Of a stretch of DNA of 18,100 bases, positions 1 through 7,544 are shown piece by piece. The position numbers and the translations under genes are program-made. This DNA comes from an uncultured Clostridium sp. (GTDB taxonomy: Bacteria; Bacillota; Clostridia; Lachnospirales; Lachnospiraceae). Below the pieces are notes generated by a model, which was given only the letters and a program-made list of their open reading frames with translations, did no database searches and had not been told where the DNA came from. Within the stretch, counting starts at the first letter, position 1, and each line of letters opens with the position of its first letter. Where the stretch lies: NCBI GenBank assembly GCA_900542035.1, contig UQMJ01000037.1:1-18100 (forward strand). The letters are read 5' to 3'.

Positions 1-124
1 TATGTGTGCAGCGGAGAATTTTATTCAGTTGGCGACAGCTTTGCTGCATAATGAAGTTCCAAAGATAATTGATGGTCCTTGTAGTAAAGCATATATTATT
101 AATTCCAAAAAGATTCTTGAATAA
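1..124 (+). CDS. C-terminal end of an unidentified protein (partial)
   Basis: An open frame enters from the left edge and ends at TAA (122-124). The last 40 residues include the stretch DGPCSKAYIINSKKILE, which I do not recognise. The stop codon shares one base with the ATG of the next gene (TAATG), so the two are translationally coupled and belong to one operon. The AT-rich codon use matches the following glycosyltransferase, so a surface-glycan biosynthesis gene is a reasonable guess, but this rests on context only. The true start lies outside the window. Confidence 0.6.
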   Translation, partial: MCAAENFIQLATALLHNEVPKIIDGPCSKAYIINSKKILE

Positions 125-660
125 TGATTTCTATTATTATATGTAATCGTAAGAAAGTATTAGACCCTAAATTAGAGAATAATATTAAAAGTACTATAGG
201 TATTGAATATGAAATTATAAACATTGACAATAGTGATAACCGTTATAATATATTTCAAGCATATAATAAGGGAATTCAAAAATCCAAATATCCATATATT
301 TGCTTTATGCATGATGATATTTTATACCATACTGTAAATTGGGGTAAAAATATTATTGATTACTTTAATGATCCTGCTGTAGGAATGATTGGAGTAGCTG
401 GACCTACTTATATTAGCCAACTACCAGGTATATGGTGGGGTATTGAAAATGAAAAATGTAGAACAGGTTCTATCCGCCAATGTAATTTAGATACAGACAG
501 ATTTGATTTGACAAGACAACATTATACCTTATACAATCCTTATAATGAAAAAGCTACAGAAGTCGTAGCGTTAGATGCGACCATCTGTCTTACTCAAAAC
601 ATTGGTATCATATCATATTTTTTCTTTCTTGTCCAGAACGGATTCTCCGTCGGATCTTAA
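124..660 (+). CDS. Glycosyltransferase-like protein with aberrant C-terminus (probably truncated)
   Basis: The N-terminus MISIIICNRKK, followed by an acidic NIDNSDN strand, a helix with AYNKGIQKSKYPYICF and the metal-binding-type motif MHDDI (about residues 63-67), reads as a GT-A fold glycosyltransferase of a small GT2-like family. Such enzymes move a sugar from an NDP-sugar to a surface glycan precursor in the cytoplasm. The family pattern runs to about residue 152 (EVVALD), where an acceptor-site segment normally continues for another hundred or more residues. Here it changes at about base 575 into an unrelated hydrophobic tail of about 25 residues (TICLTQNIGIISYFFF) and stops. The stop overlaps the stop of the convergent YitT gene. 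Base composition is clearly AT-richer than the rest of the window, suggesting horizontal acquisition. The protein is likely non-functional, or the junction reflects a recombination or assembly event. The family call is fairly safe; activity is doubtful. Confidence 0.65.
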   Translation: MISIIICNRKKVLDPKLENNIKSTIGIEYEIINIDNSDNRYNIFQAYNKGIQKSKYPYICFMHDDILYHTVNWGKNIIDYFNDPAVGMIGVAGPTYISQLPGIWWGIENEKCRTGSIRQCNLDTDRFDLTRQHYTLYNPYNEKATEVVALDATICLTQNIGIISYFFFLVQNGFSVGS

Positions 661-1499
661 TATTTAGGCCGGTAAATAATCTCGTTAACTGTATAAACCG
701 TCACAAATGCCTTTGGATCTGTCTTTAAAATAAAAGACATCAGCTGGGAATATTCGCTCTTATTTACAATGGTAATGATTTCCCTCTTGGGCTGATTATC
801 ATAGGCTCCCACGCAGTCGTACATGGTTGCCCCGCTCCGCAGGGTATGAATAATAAATTCCCGTATCTTTTCCTCTTTTTCTGACACAATGCAGACCCGT
901 TTTTTCAGGTTCATGCCAAAAATAAAATGGTCCAGGACAATTCCGTTTAAATAGGTTCCTAAAATACTTAAGACTACTATTTTTTTATCATAGAACAAGG
1001 CGGACGACAGCGCCACGCACATTCCTGGCAGCGCCATAGCTTTTCCCAGCTCCATATGAAAATACTTGTTCAGCAGCTTTGCCACAATGTCCAGTCCGCC
1101 GGAAGAAGCATTCTGCTTAAACAGCATCGCCAGTCCGATACTGACCACAAAAATGTAGCAGACCGTATCTAACATAGGGTCGCCGTTTATGGACGTAAAA
1201 TCGGGAAATACCACTTCAAAAATGCCAAGAAACAAGGGCAGAAGCAAAGACGTATACACCGTCTTAATGCCAAATTCCGATCCAATGAGTAAAAATCCAA
1301 CTACCAGCAAAAGGGCGTTCAGCAAAAAAGTAATGACAGAAATATTAAGCGGAATTACATTAGCCAGCACCATTGCAAGGCCGGATACGCTTCCTACTGA
1401 CACTTGGCTGGGTATCAAAAAGAAAAATACGGCAGCTGCCACAATAAGAGTTGCAAAGGTAATCAGAACATATTCTTTTATGCGGGACATATTCTTCAT
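657..1499 (-). CDS. YitT family membrane protein with C-terminal DUF2179 domain
   Basis: This 280-residue protein has about six hydrophobic segments (roughly residues 8-29, 40-73, 80-100, 112-127, 155-170 and 173-195), including the SSGGLDIVAKLLNKY signature of the YitT/DUF161 membrane repeat. A soluble C-terminal domain (about 201-276; CIVSEKEEKIREFIIHTLRSGATMYD... then REIITIVNKSEY) is typical of DUF2179. It should sit in the cytoplasmic membrane; family members have no settled biochemical role, and transport or efflux has been suggested. The ATG overlaps the upstream esterase stop codon by 4 nt (ATGA), showing translational coupling at the tail of the dgt-dnaG-rpoD operon. A second in-frame ATG at codon 4 is an alternative start. 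No convincing rho-independent terminator follows it. Confidence 0.9.
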   Translation of the reverse strand: MKNMSRIKEYVLITFATLIVAAAVFFFLIPSQVSVGSVSGLAMVLANVIPLNISVITFLLNALLLVVGFLLIGSEFGIKTVYTSLLLPLFLGIFEVVFPDFTSINGDPMLDTVCYIFVVSIGLAMLFKQNASSGGLDIVAKLLNKYFHMELGKAMALPGMCVALSSALFYDKKIVVLSILGTYLNGIVLDHFIFGMNLKKRVCIVSEKEEKIREFIIHTLRSGATMYDCVGAYDNQPKREIITIVNKSEYSQLMSFILKTDPKAFVTVYTVNEIIYRPKY

Positions 1500-2152
1500 T
1501 TTCCCTGTTTCTCCCCATTATCTGCAAAATACTCCTCGATTACATCTTTTACAGCCTCTGCCAGAGCTTTGTGGCCCTCTTCCTCCATATGCAGCTGATC
1601 CAGGCCGCTGGGTTCTGCTACTTTCGAAGCGTCCAGATACAGACAGCCGTACTGGTCTGCCACTTCCTTATAGAAAGGCGCTAAGGCCCTGGATTTTGCA
1701 GGAGATGCGCTGTCAAAGCTGGCATATGGGGAATGTTCTACCTCGTCCCCAATGTGAATGGGAGAAATCAGAAGGATTTTCGGCGCAGGCACTCCCGCTC
1801 CATAATCATAACTCTGGATAGTCTTTACAAGCCGTTCTGCTCCTTTTGCAATCATTCTGGGCGATGCGTGAAAATGAGCCTTGCAGTCGTTTGTCCCTAA
1901 GCATATTGCCACCAGATCCAGAGGCTTATGGCTCTGAAGGGCTACCGGAAGGAACTGGATTCCGCACCGGTTCGGCTCTAATGGGTCGTCCCACACTGTG
2001 GTTCTTCCCCCCATCCCTTCTTCAATCACATAATACCCGTCTCCTAACAGCTGGGCCAGACGTCCTGGCCAGCGTATCTGACGCTCGTGGCGTCCTCCTT
2101 TTGGATTGGTTCCAAATGTGTTGGAATCTCCAAAACAAAGTATCGTTTTCAT
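1496..2152 (-). CDS. SGNH/GDSL hydrolase, arylesterase/acyltransferase type
   Basis: At 218 residues with no signal peptide, this is a cytoplasmic SGNH hydrolase. Block I is CFGDSN with nucleophile Ser10, block II is the Gly in EEGMGGRTT (46-52), block III is LGTND (Asn88), and block V is DQLH (Asp185, His188), so the catalytic set is complete. The pattern ILCFGDSxTxG, RWxGxLAQxL, VIEEGxxxRTT, LPLDLVxxxLGTNDxKAxF and APKxLLxSP closely follows, from memory, the mycobacterial arylesterase/acyltransferase group (MsAcT-like). Hydrolysis or transfer of small acyl esters is therefore likely, with unknown substrate. It lies 43 bp after the nucleoside kinase and overlaps YitT by 4 bp. A GGAG sits about 10 nt before the ATG. 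Confidence 0.9.
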   Translation of the reverse strand: MKTILCFGDSNTFGTNPKGGRHERQIRWPGRLAQLLGDGYYVIEEGMGGRTTVWDDPLEPNRCGIQFLPVALQSHKPLDLVAICLGTNDCKAHFHASPRMIAKGAERLVKTIQSYDYGAGVPAPKILLISPIHIGDEVEHSPYASFDSASPAKSRALAPFYKEVADQYGCLYLDASKVAEPSGLDQLHMEEEGHKALAEAVKDVIEEYFADNGEKQGK

Positions 2153-2186
2153 CTTGCGTGTTCTCCTTGTGCCTTTTGTGCCTTAT

Positions 2187-2210
2187 GGCAGCTGCCTAAA
2201 AGCAGCCGCC
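2187..2210. other. Intergenic hairpin at the nucleoside kinase stop codon
   Basis: An 8-bp stem with one mismatch (GGC-A-GCTGC / GCAGC-C-GCC, 6-nt loop) spans the last codons and stop of the kinase gene. No U-tract follows on the minus strand, so it is not a canonical terminator. It could act as a partial attenuator or as an RNA-stability element between the kinase and the esterase. Weak support. Confidence 0.3.
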
Positions 2211-3845
2211 TCCTATAAATTCCCGCAGAATTGAGTTTTTCGGAATGTTTTCCGAACCCACTCCCAGGAAGTAATCTAAAAACTTTAACAGCCGCTTTGC
2301 TTCCAGATATTCTTCACAGTCTCTCGGGATGCTGAATAACAGCGGCTCCGCATATTGTTTTAATACTGCTAATTCATAAATCAAAGCAGAATTAAACATA
2401 GCGTCGGCTTCTTCCTGGAATGGAAAAATATTTTTGTCTTCTCCCCTGCGGACAGAAGGCCATCTCCGGATGGTCTCCAGCGCAGATGTTCCCCTGGTTC
2501 TGGCGTCCCGAATCATCCTGCGGATCAGACGGCCGTCCGTACTGGGAATCCGGTTGTGTTCGTCTACATTTAACTGGGTCAGGGCGCTGATATAAATTTT
2601 AAATTTATTTTCCCTGGGCAGCGTATAGGAAAGCCGGTCATTGAGGCAGTGAATGCCTTCCATTACCAAAATATCCTCTTTTCCAAGATGCAGTTTCTCT
2701 CCTCTGTATTCCCGATGACCGGTTTTAAAGTTGTAAGTCGGCATATCCACTACTTCTCCCTTTAAAAGCCGGTTCATATCTACGTTAAACTGGCGGACGT
2801 CCAGACACTCCAGGGCTTCATAATCGTAATCTCCCTTTTCATCCCTGGGACTGTCCTCCCGATTTACAAAATAGTCGTCTACTTCGATTGGATGAGGCCG
2901 TAATCCCAGCGCTTCCAGCTGGATGCTGAGCCTGTGGGAAAAGGTGGTTTTCCCAGAAGAAGACGGCCCCGCAATCATAACCAGTTTTTTCTTAGGCTGG
3001 GAGGCAATCTGTCCTGCAATCTCCGCAATCTTTTTTTCCTGAAGGGCTTCCTGAATCAGAACCAGCTGATTCAGCCGGCCGGAAGCAATCTGTTCATTTA
3101 AAGCGCCTACGTTGTTTAAATCCAGCCTCTCTCCCCAGTCAAAGGATTCTTTTAAAACGGAAAACAGCTTTTGCTGCGGTTCAAAGGCCGGCAGAGCCTG
3201 CGGATGTTCTTTTTTCGGCGTCATCAGCACAAAACCATGTTCATATAAGTTTAAATCAAAGTATTTTAAGTATCCGGTGTGCTGCACCATATACCCGTAA
3301 TAGTAGTCTTCAAATCCGCCGATACTGTATAAATTTACCCTGGAAACCCTCCGGTAACGGAACAATTTTTCCTTGTCATACATCTTGTGCCGGTGGAACA
3401 GCTCAATGGCTTCATCTGTATTGACGCTTCGCTTCACAATGGGAACCTGTTCCAAAACCAGCTCCTTCATCCGGTTTTTTACTTTGGAAAGCAGTTCCTC
3501 ATCCAGCTTAAAATTGCCGATAGGCTTTACAAAATAGCCGTTTCCAATGGAAAATTCAATTTCCAGCCGTTCAATGTTCTCATTTCCCACAACATCATAA
3601 AATGAGCGCAGCATCAGCAGGACACAGCTTCTGAAATACGTCTGTATTCCAGGCTCCTGTTCTGCTGTTACAAAGGTTACGCTTCCTTTGTCTGCTACCT
3701 GTTTATGAAGTTCCTGCAGTTTTCCGTTGACCCTGACCAGTAATATATCATTGGAATACCGATCCTGATGGGCGGCTGCAACGTCCTTCCACTTCGCATC
3801 GTCTGCATACTCTTCCCATTCCCCGTCAATCCACACTCTTGCCAT
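2196..3845 (-). CDS. Nucleoside kinase (uridine kinase-like) with N-terminal TGS/ThrRS-like region
   Basis: This 549-residue protein joins an N-terminal TGS-like region (about 1-60, ending GSVTFVTAEQEPG) and a threonyl-tRNA-synthetase editing-like region (about 65-230) to a C-terminal P-loop kinase of the uridine kinase/phosphoribulokinase class. Kinase motifs are Walker A GPSSSGKTT (293-301), the substrate-side DDYF (323-326) and EGIH (396-399), followed by the RxIRRMIRDARTRGTSAxET lid region. The length fits the clostridial nucleoside kinase family of this architecture. It probably phosphorylates a pyrimidine nucleoside with NTP; what the TGS/ThrRS-like half does is unknown. The start is set by AGGAGG 5 nt upstream of ATG, overlapping the stop of trmK 9 bp away. 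It occupies the place where a Nif3/YqfO gene often follows trmK in Bacillus-type order. Confidence 0.9.
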   Translation of the reverse strand: MARVWIDGEWEEYADDAKWKDVAAAHQDRYSNDILLVRVNGKLQELHKQVADKGSVTFVTAEQEPGIQTYFRSCVLLMLRSFYDVVGNENIERLEIEFSIGNGYFVKPIGNFKLDEELLSKVKNRMKELVLEQVPIVKRSVNTDEAIELFHRHKMYDKEKLFRYRRVSRVNLYSIGGFEDYYYGYMVQHTGYLKYFDLNLYEHGFVLMTPKKEHPQALPAFEPQQKLFSVLKESFDWGERLDLNNVGALNEQIASGRLNQLVLIQEALQEKKIAEIAGQIASQPKKKLVMIAGPSSSGKTTFSHRLSIQLEALGLRPHPIEVDDYFVNREDSPRDEKGDYDYEALECLDVRQFNVDMNRLLKGEVVDMPTYNFKTGHREYRGEKLHLGKEDILVMEGIHCLNDRLSYTLPRENKFKIYISALTQLNVDEHNRIPSTDGRLIRRMIRDARTRGTSALETIRRWPSVRRGEDKNIFPFQEEADAMFNSALIYELAVLKQYAEPLLFSIPRDCEEYLEAKRLLKFLDYFLGVGSENIPKNSILREFIGGGCF

Positions 3846-3854
3846 ATATGCCTC

Positions 3855-4580
3855 CTATCTAAGCCCCATTTCCTCCTGGGCTTCCTTAATGATGGTCAGC
3901 TCCTGCCCCAGCTGTAGGATCGCCTGCTTTACACTTTCCGAGGGCGTTTCTTCATGATTCAGTCTGGAGAGAACTTTTGTTACCCGTTTTTCCTCCTTTG
4001 CCAGAAACGATACCAGAACCGGATCTTTATTCTCAATCAGATGCTTTCCATACGCATACCAGCTTTTCTTTCCTTCTTCCCCCGCAGAACCGGATTTTGG
4101 ACATTCCCTCCAGGCCGCTTCCATTACTGTATAAAACTTTCCCTCCTCTTCTACCATCGCCTCTTTCCCAATCGCAAATCCGGACTGCTCCAGATATCGG
4201 CGGACTTTATCCAAATCCGACTGGGGAGAAAGGATAAACCGGCTTATGTCTTTCCACATATGCCGCCCTTCTTCTAAAATGTGAATGACCAGTTCGCCGC
4301 CCATGCCGGCGATAATCACAGTATCCGCCTCTCCTGGCGCCAGCATTTTTAATCCGTCCGAAAGCCTGGTTTCAATTTGTTCTTCCAGACCTGCCTGACA
4401 GATATGGGCCTTCGCCCGTTCTAGCGGTCCTGGACGCAGATCCATTGCAACGGCGCGGCAAATTACGTTTCTTTCCGCCAATGCAATGGGAATATATCCG
4501 TGATCTGTGCCGACGTCTGCCAGCCGGCTCCCCTCAGGTACAAAGGAAGCCACCAATTCTAGTCGTTTTGATAATCTCAT
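3855..4580 (-). CDS. trmK: tRNA (adenine(22)-N(1))-methyltransferase TrmK
   Basis: At 241 residues, this is a Rossmann-type SAM methyltransferase. Motif I is ADVGTDHGYIPI (21-32), the acidic motif II end is AMDLRPGPLERA (45-56), and the TrmK hallmark IIAGMGGELV is at 89-98, followed by LSPQSD. TrmK methylates N1 of A22 in the D-loop of tRNAs, using SAM in the cytoplasm. The position directly after rpoD reproduces the sigA-trmK neighbourhood of Bacillus, which supports the call. It starts 44 bp after rpoD, with GGAG about 10 nt before ATG, and ends 9 bp before the nucleoside kinase. Confidence 0.93.
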   Translation of the reverse strand: MRLSKRLELVASFVPEGSRLADVGTDHGYIPIALAERNVICRAVAMDLRPGPLERAKAHICQAGLEEQIETRLSDGLKMLAPGEADTVIIAGMGGELVIHILEEGRHMWKDISRFILSPQSDLDKVRRYLEQSGFAIGKEAMVEEEGKFYTVMEAAWRECPKSGSAGEEGKKSWYAYGKHLIENKDPVLVSFLAKEEKRVTKVLSRLNHEETPSESVKQAILQLGQELTIIKEAQEEMGLR

Positions 4581-4624
4581 GTATCTTATGCTCCTAACTT
4601 TGTCCGTATGCAGAACAGGTTTTG

Positions 4625-5740
4625 TCAGTCCAGATAGTCTTTCAGTTTTTTGCTGCGGCTTGGGTGGCGAAGCTTTCTGAGGGCCTTGGCTTCAATCTGC
4701 CGGATCCGTTCTCTGGTTACATGAAATTCCTTTCCCACTTCTTCCAGGGTTCTGGGTCTTCCGTCAACCAGGCCAAACCGCAGTTTTAATACTTTCTGTT
4801 CCCGTTCTGTCAAGGTGTCTAACACCTCCATTAACTGCTCGTGGAGAAGGGTAAATGCCGCCGCATCCTGAGGCACTGTTACATTGTCATCCTGGATAAA
4901 ATCTCCCAGATGGCTGTCCTCTTCTTCTCCAACCGGTGTTTCCAATGATACCGGTTCCTGGGAAATCTTCATAATCTCCCGCACTCTCTCCACCGGAATC
5001 TCCATGCGTTCTGCAATCTCTTCCGGAAAAGGCTCTCTGCCCAGTTCCTGCAAAAGCTGTCTGGACACCCGAATCAGGCGGTTAATGCTTTCTACCATAT
5101 GAACTGGAATTCTTATGGTTCTGGCCTGATCGGCAATGGCTCTGGTAATGGCCTGACGGATCCACCAGGTCGCATACGTACTGAACTTATAGCCTTTGGT
5201 ATAGTCAAACTTTTCCACCGCTTTAATCAGACCCAGATTTCCTTCCTGAATCAAATCCAGAAACTGCATTCCTCTGCCTACATACCGTTTGGCAATACTG
5301 ACTACCAGACGCAGATTTGCCTCTGCCAGACGTTTTCCGGCTTCTTTATCTCCCAGCTCCATCCTCTTTGCAAGGGCAATTTCCGCCTCGGTTGTAAGAA
5401 GCGGGATCTTTCCGATTTCCTTCAAATACATCCGGACCGGATCTTCCAAGCTGACGCCTTCCGGCACAGAAAGGTCGATATGTTCCATATCGATCTCTTC
5501 TTCCTCTTCCATGCCTTCTTCTAAAAATAATTCTTCGTCCAGCTCCTCTTCCTCTGTCCGGAGAACATCCACTCCGTTATTTTCCAGAAATTCATAAATT
5601 TTATCCAGCTTGTCCGGACCTAAAATTTCCCCTTTAAAATAATCCAGGATTTCCCTGTTCTCCAATACGTTCTTTTTCTTTTTTGCCTGTTCTAAAAGGC
5701 CCATAAGCTTTTCTTCAAAGCTCACTGTTTTTTCGTCCAT
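4625..5740 (-). CDS. rpoD: Primary RNA polymerase sigma factor RpoD (SigA)
   Basis: A 371-residue group 1 sigma-70 factor. A short region 1.1 (1-60) is followed by an acidic linker rich in Glu (62-86). Region 1.2 is DPVRMYLKEIGKIPLLTTEAEIALA (100-124). Region 2 runs from ANLRLVVSIAKRYVGRGM through FSTYATWWIRQAITRAIADQ, about residues 141-206. Region 3 is IPVHMVESINRL onward, and region 4.2 has a helix-turn-helix TLEEVGKEFHVTRERIRQIEAKALRKLR (331-358). It directs core polymerase to housekeeping promoters. The start MDEKTV is chosen because AGGA lies 8 nt upstream; an ATG 9 bases earlier has no properly spaced site, and longer in-frame readings run into the dnaG end. The gap to dnaG is 31 bp, as in the classic macromolecular synthesis operon. 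Confidence 0.97.
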   Translation of the reverse strand: MDEKTVSFEEKLMGLLEQAKKKKNVLENREILDYFKGEILGPDKLDKIYEFLENNGVDVLRTEEEELDEELFLEEGMEEEEEIDMEHIDLSVPEGVSLEDPVRMYLKEIGKIPLLTTEAEIALAKRMELGDKEAGKRLAEANLRLVVSIAKRYVGRGMQFLDLIQEGNLGLIKAVEKFDYTKGYKFSTYATWWIRQAITRAIADQARTIRIPVHMVESINRLIRVSRQLLQELGREPFPEEIAERMEIPVERVREIMKISQEPVSLETPVGEEEDSHLGDFIQDDNVTVPQDAAAFTLLHEQLMEVLDTLTEREQKVLKLRFGLVDGRPRTLEEVGKEFHVTRERIRQIEAKALRKLRHPSRSKKLKDYLD

Positions 5741-5771
5741 ATTCCCCATCCTTTTGCAGTTCCTGTTCCGA

Positions 5772-7529
5772 TTAGTCCAATGAAATGTGCAGATTCTGAA
5801 TCGCTGCCTGCTCCTTGATAATCCTTTGAAGCTCTTCAATGTCCCTGGCGCTGCGGCTGGCCGCATCCAGGCTGTTTTTCTTGATTTTTTTAATGGTTTC
5901 AGAAAATGCTTTCTTTTGTTCTTCGTTGTTCAGCGACTCCTTCAGATTCGCATTAAACAGCGCCGCTACCTGTCTGTAGGTATCCTCGTCATTAATAAAA
6001 TGGTTTAAAATGGACGCCGGATTCAAATTGCCTGCCTGATGTCCTGCAAATACCATTTCTGCCGTCTGGCGGTACAAATCTTCCGTAAAATCCTGAGGCC
6101 CGATAATCCCTTCTATCTTTTCAAATAAAGACGGATTTTCAATGAGCCAGGTCAAAAGAAGCCGCTGGGACTGTCTGGCCCCGTCTTCCTTTTCCTTTTT
6201 CTGCCTCTGGAACCGTTCCTGGGACGGCTGGGCTGCCGGCACAATCCGGCTTCCCATCTGGTTTACCAAACGGCGCAGATCCTCATAGGGAATAAAATGT
6301 TCCCTGGAGATAGCCTGAATGTAGTTGTCTCGTTCCAGCGCTTCCGGAAACTCCAGAAGCTTTTTTGCCGTTTCCTGATAAAACCGAGTCTTCTGTTCCG
6401 GATCGTTCATATCATAATTCTTTTTTAAAACGTCAATTTCAAACAGAAAACTATTTTTTGCCTGGGCAATCCGCTCTCTGAATGCCTCTGCCCCCAGATT
6501 TTTCATAAATTCGTCTGGATCTTTATAAGGCTGCATATTCAGCACCTTTACAGACATTCCTACCTCTTTCAAAATCGGAATGGCCCGAAGCGCTGCCCTC
6601 ACACCTGCTCCGTCGCTGTCGTAGGTTAAGATAACCTGGTCCGTATAACGTTTTAGCAGCATGGCGTGCTGAGAGGTAAACGCAGTGCCCAGAGACGCAA
6701 CCGCATTGGTAAATCCGGCCTGATGCATTGCAATGACATCCATATATCCCTCGCAAATCAGAATATATTTTTCCCTGGATGCCCTGGCAAAATTCAGTCC
6801 GTACAGATTCCGGCTCTTATCAAACACTTTTGTCTCCGGCGAATTCAAATATTTCGGCTCGCCATCCCCCATAACGCGGCCTCCAAAACCAATGACCCGA
6901 TTGTTGACGTCCAGAATCGGAAACATAACCCGATTCCAGAATTTATCATGGGCTCCTCTTTCTTCAATGGTAACCAGTCCCGTCTGGGCCAGCAGATTGT
7001 CGTCATATCCCTTGCTTTTTAAATACCGGTATAAATCATCGCTGGTCTTATTGGCGTATCCCAGTCCAAAATGGATAATGGTTTCATCCGAAAGCTGCCG
7101 GTTAGTCAGGTAACGGTACCCCACCGCTCCCTGTTCGTGCTTTAACTGATAGTAAAAATAATTGGCGGCAAGCTTGTTAATCTCCAGAAGGGACGCTTTT
7201 AAGTCTGCCTGTGCCCTGGCCTCTTTGCTGTATTCCATCTTCGGAAGGGTTATCCCCGCCCGATCCGCTAACACGTTCATGGCTTCCGGAAAGGAATATC
7301 CTTCATATTCCATTAAAAATGTCAGTACATTTCCTCCTGCTCCGCAGCCAAAGCAGTAGTACATCTGTTTTGCCGGCGAAACGGAAAAAGACGGGGATTT
7401 CTCATTGTGAAACGGACACAGTCCAAAATAGCTGCTTCCCTTTTTCTGGAGCTTCACATATCCGGAAATCACATCTACGATGTCATTCTTCATCCGCACT
7501 TCTTCAATAATTTCCTCTGGATAATACAT
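5772..7529 (-). CDS. dnaG: DNA primase DnaG
   Basis: A 585-residue bacterial primase that makes RNA primers at the replication fork. The N-terminal CHCC zinc ribbon uses Cys38, His41, Cys59 and Cys62 (CPFHNEK ... YYCFGCGAGG). The RNA polymerase core contains RVMFPILDVNNRVIGFGGR (200-218), and the TOPRIM segment has CEGYMDV (Glu260) and TYDSDGAG (Asp304, Asp306), all catalytic acids present. After a linker rich in Gln/Lys (about 435-455) there is a C-terminal helicase-binding-like region. AGGAGG sits 4 nt before the ATG. It is 15 bp after dgt and 31 bp before rpoD, so the three genes are surely co-transcribed. Confidence 0.97.
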   Translation of the reverse strand: MYYPEEIIEEVRMKNDIVDVISGYVKLQKKGSSYFGLCPFHNEKSPSFSVSPAKQMYYCFGCGAGGNVLTFLMEYEGYSFPEAMNVLADRAGITLPKMEYSKEARAQADLKASLLEINKLAANYFYYQLKHEQGAVGYRYLTNRQLSDETIIHFGLGYANKTSDDLYRYLKSKGYDDNLLAQTGLVTIEERGAHDKFWNRVMFPILDVNNRVIGFGGRVMGDGEPKYLNSPETKVFDKSRNLYGLNFARASREKYILICEGYMDVIAMHQAGFTNAVASLGTAFTSQHAMLLKRYTDQVILTYDSDGAGVRAALRAIPILKEVGMSVKVLNMQPYKDPDEFMKNLGAEAFRERIAQAKNSFLFEIDVLKKNYDMNDPEQKTRFYQETAKKLLEFPEALERDNYIQAISREHFIPYEDLRRLVNQMGSRIVPAAQPSQERFQRQKKEKEDGARQSQRLLLTWLIENPSLFEKIEGIIGPQDFTEDLYRQTAEMVFAGHQAGNLNPASILNHFINDEDTYRQVAALFNANLKESLNNEEQKKAFSETIKKIKKNSLDAASRSARDIEELQRIIKEQAAIQNLHISLD

Positions 7530-7544
7530 GGTTCCTCCTGTCTC

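Noticed and set aside
638..650. ACGGA-TTC-TCCGT hairpin as a terminator for YitT
   Set aside because: The stem is only 5 bp and no T-run follows in either direction, so it does not qualify as a rho-independent terminator. It is kept only as a possible junction mark.
1189..1821. Long plus-strand open frame of 210 codons
   Set aside because: It lies antisense to both YitT and the SGNH hydrolase, crosses their junction, and its translation is low-complexity with no motif. It is a shadow of real genes.
5741..5866. Upstream in-frame extension of rpoD giving a 413-aa product
   Set aside because: The extra residues overlap the 3' end of dnaG, do not resemble sigma region 1.1, and lack a ribosome site. 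MDEKTV at 5740 has AGGA at 8 nt.
6523..6756. Minus-strand 77-codon frame within dnaG
   Set aside because: It is an alternative frame inside the TOPRIM-coding part of dnaG, with no independent start signal and no family resemblance.
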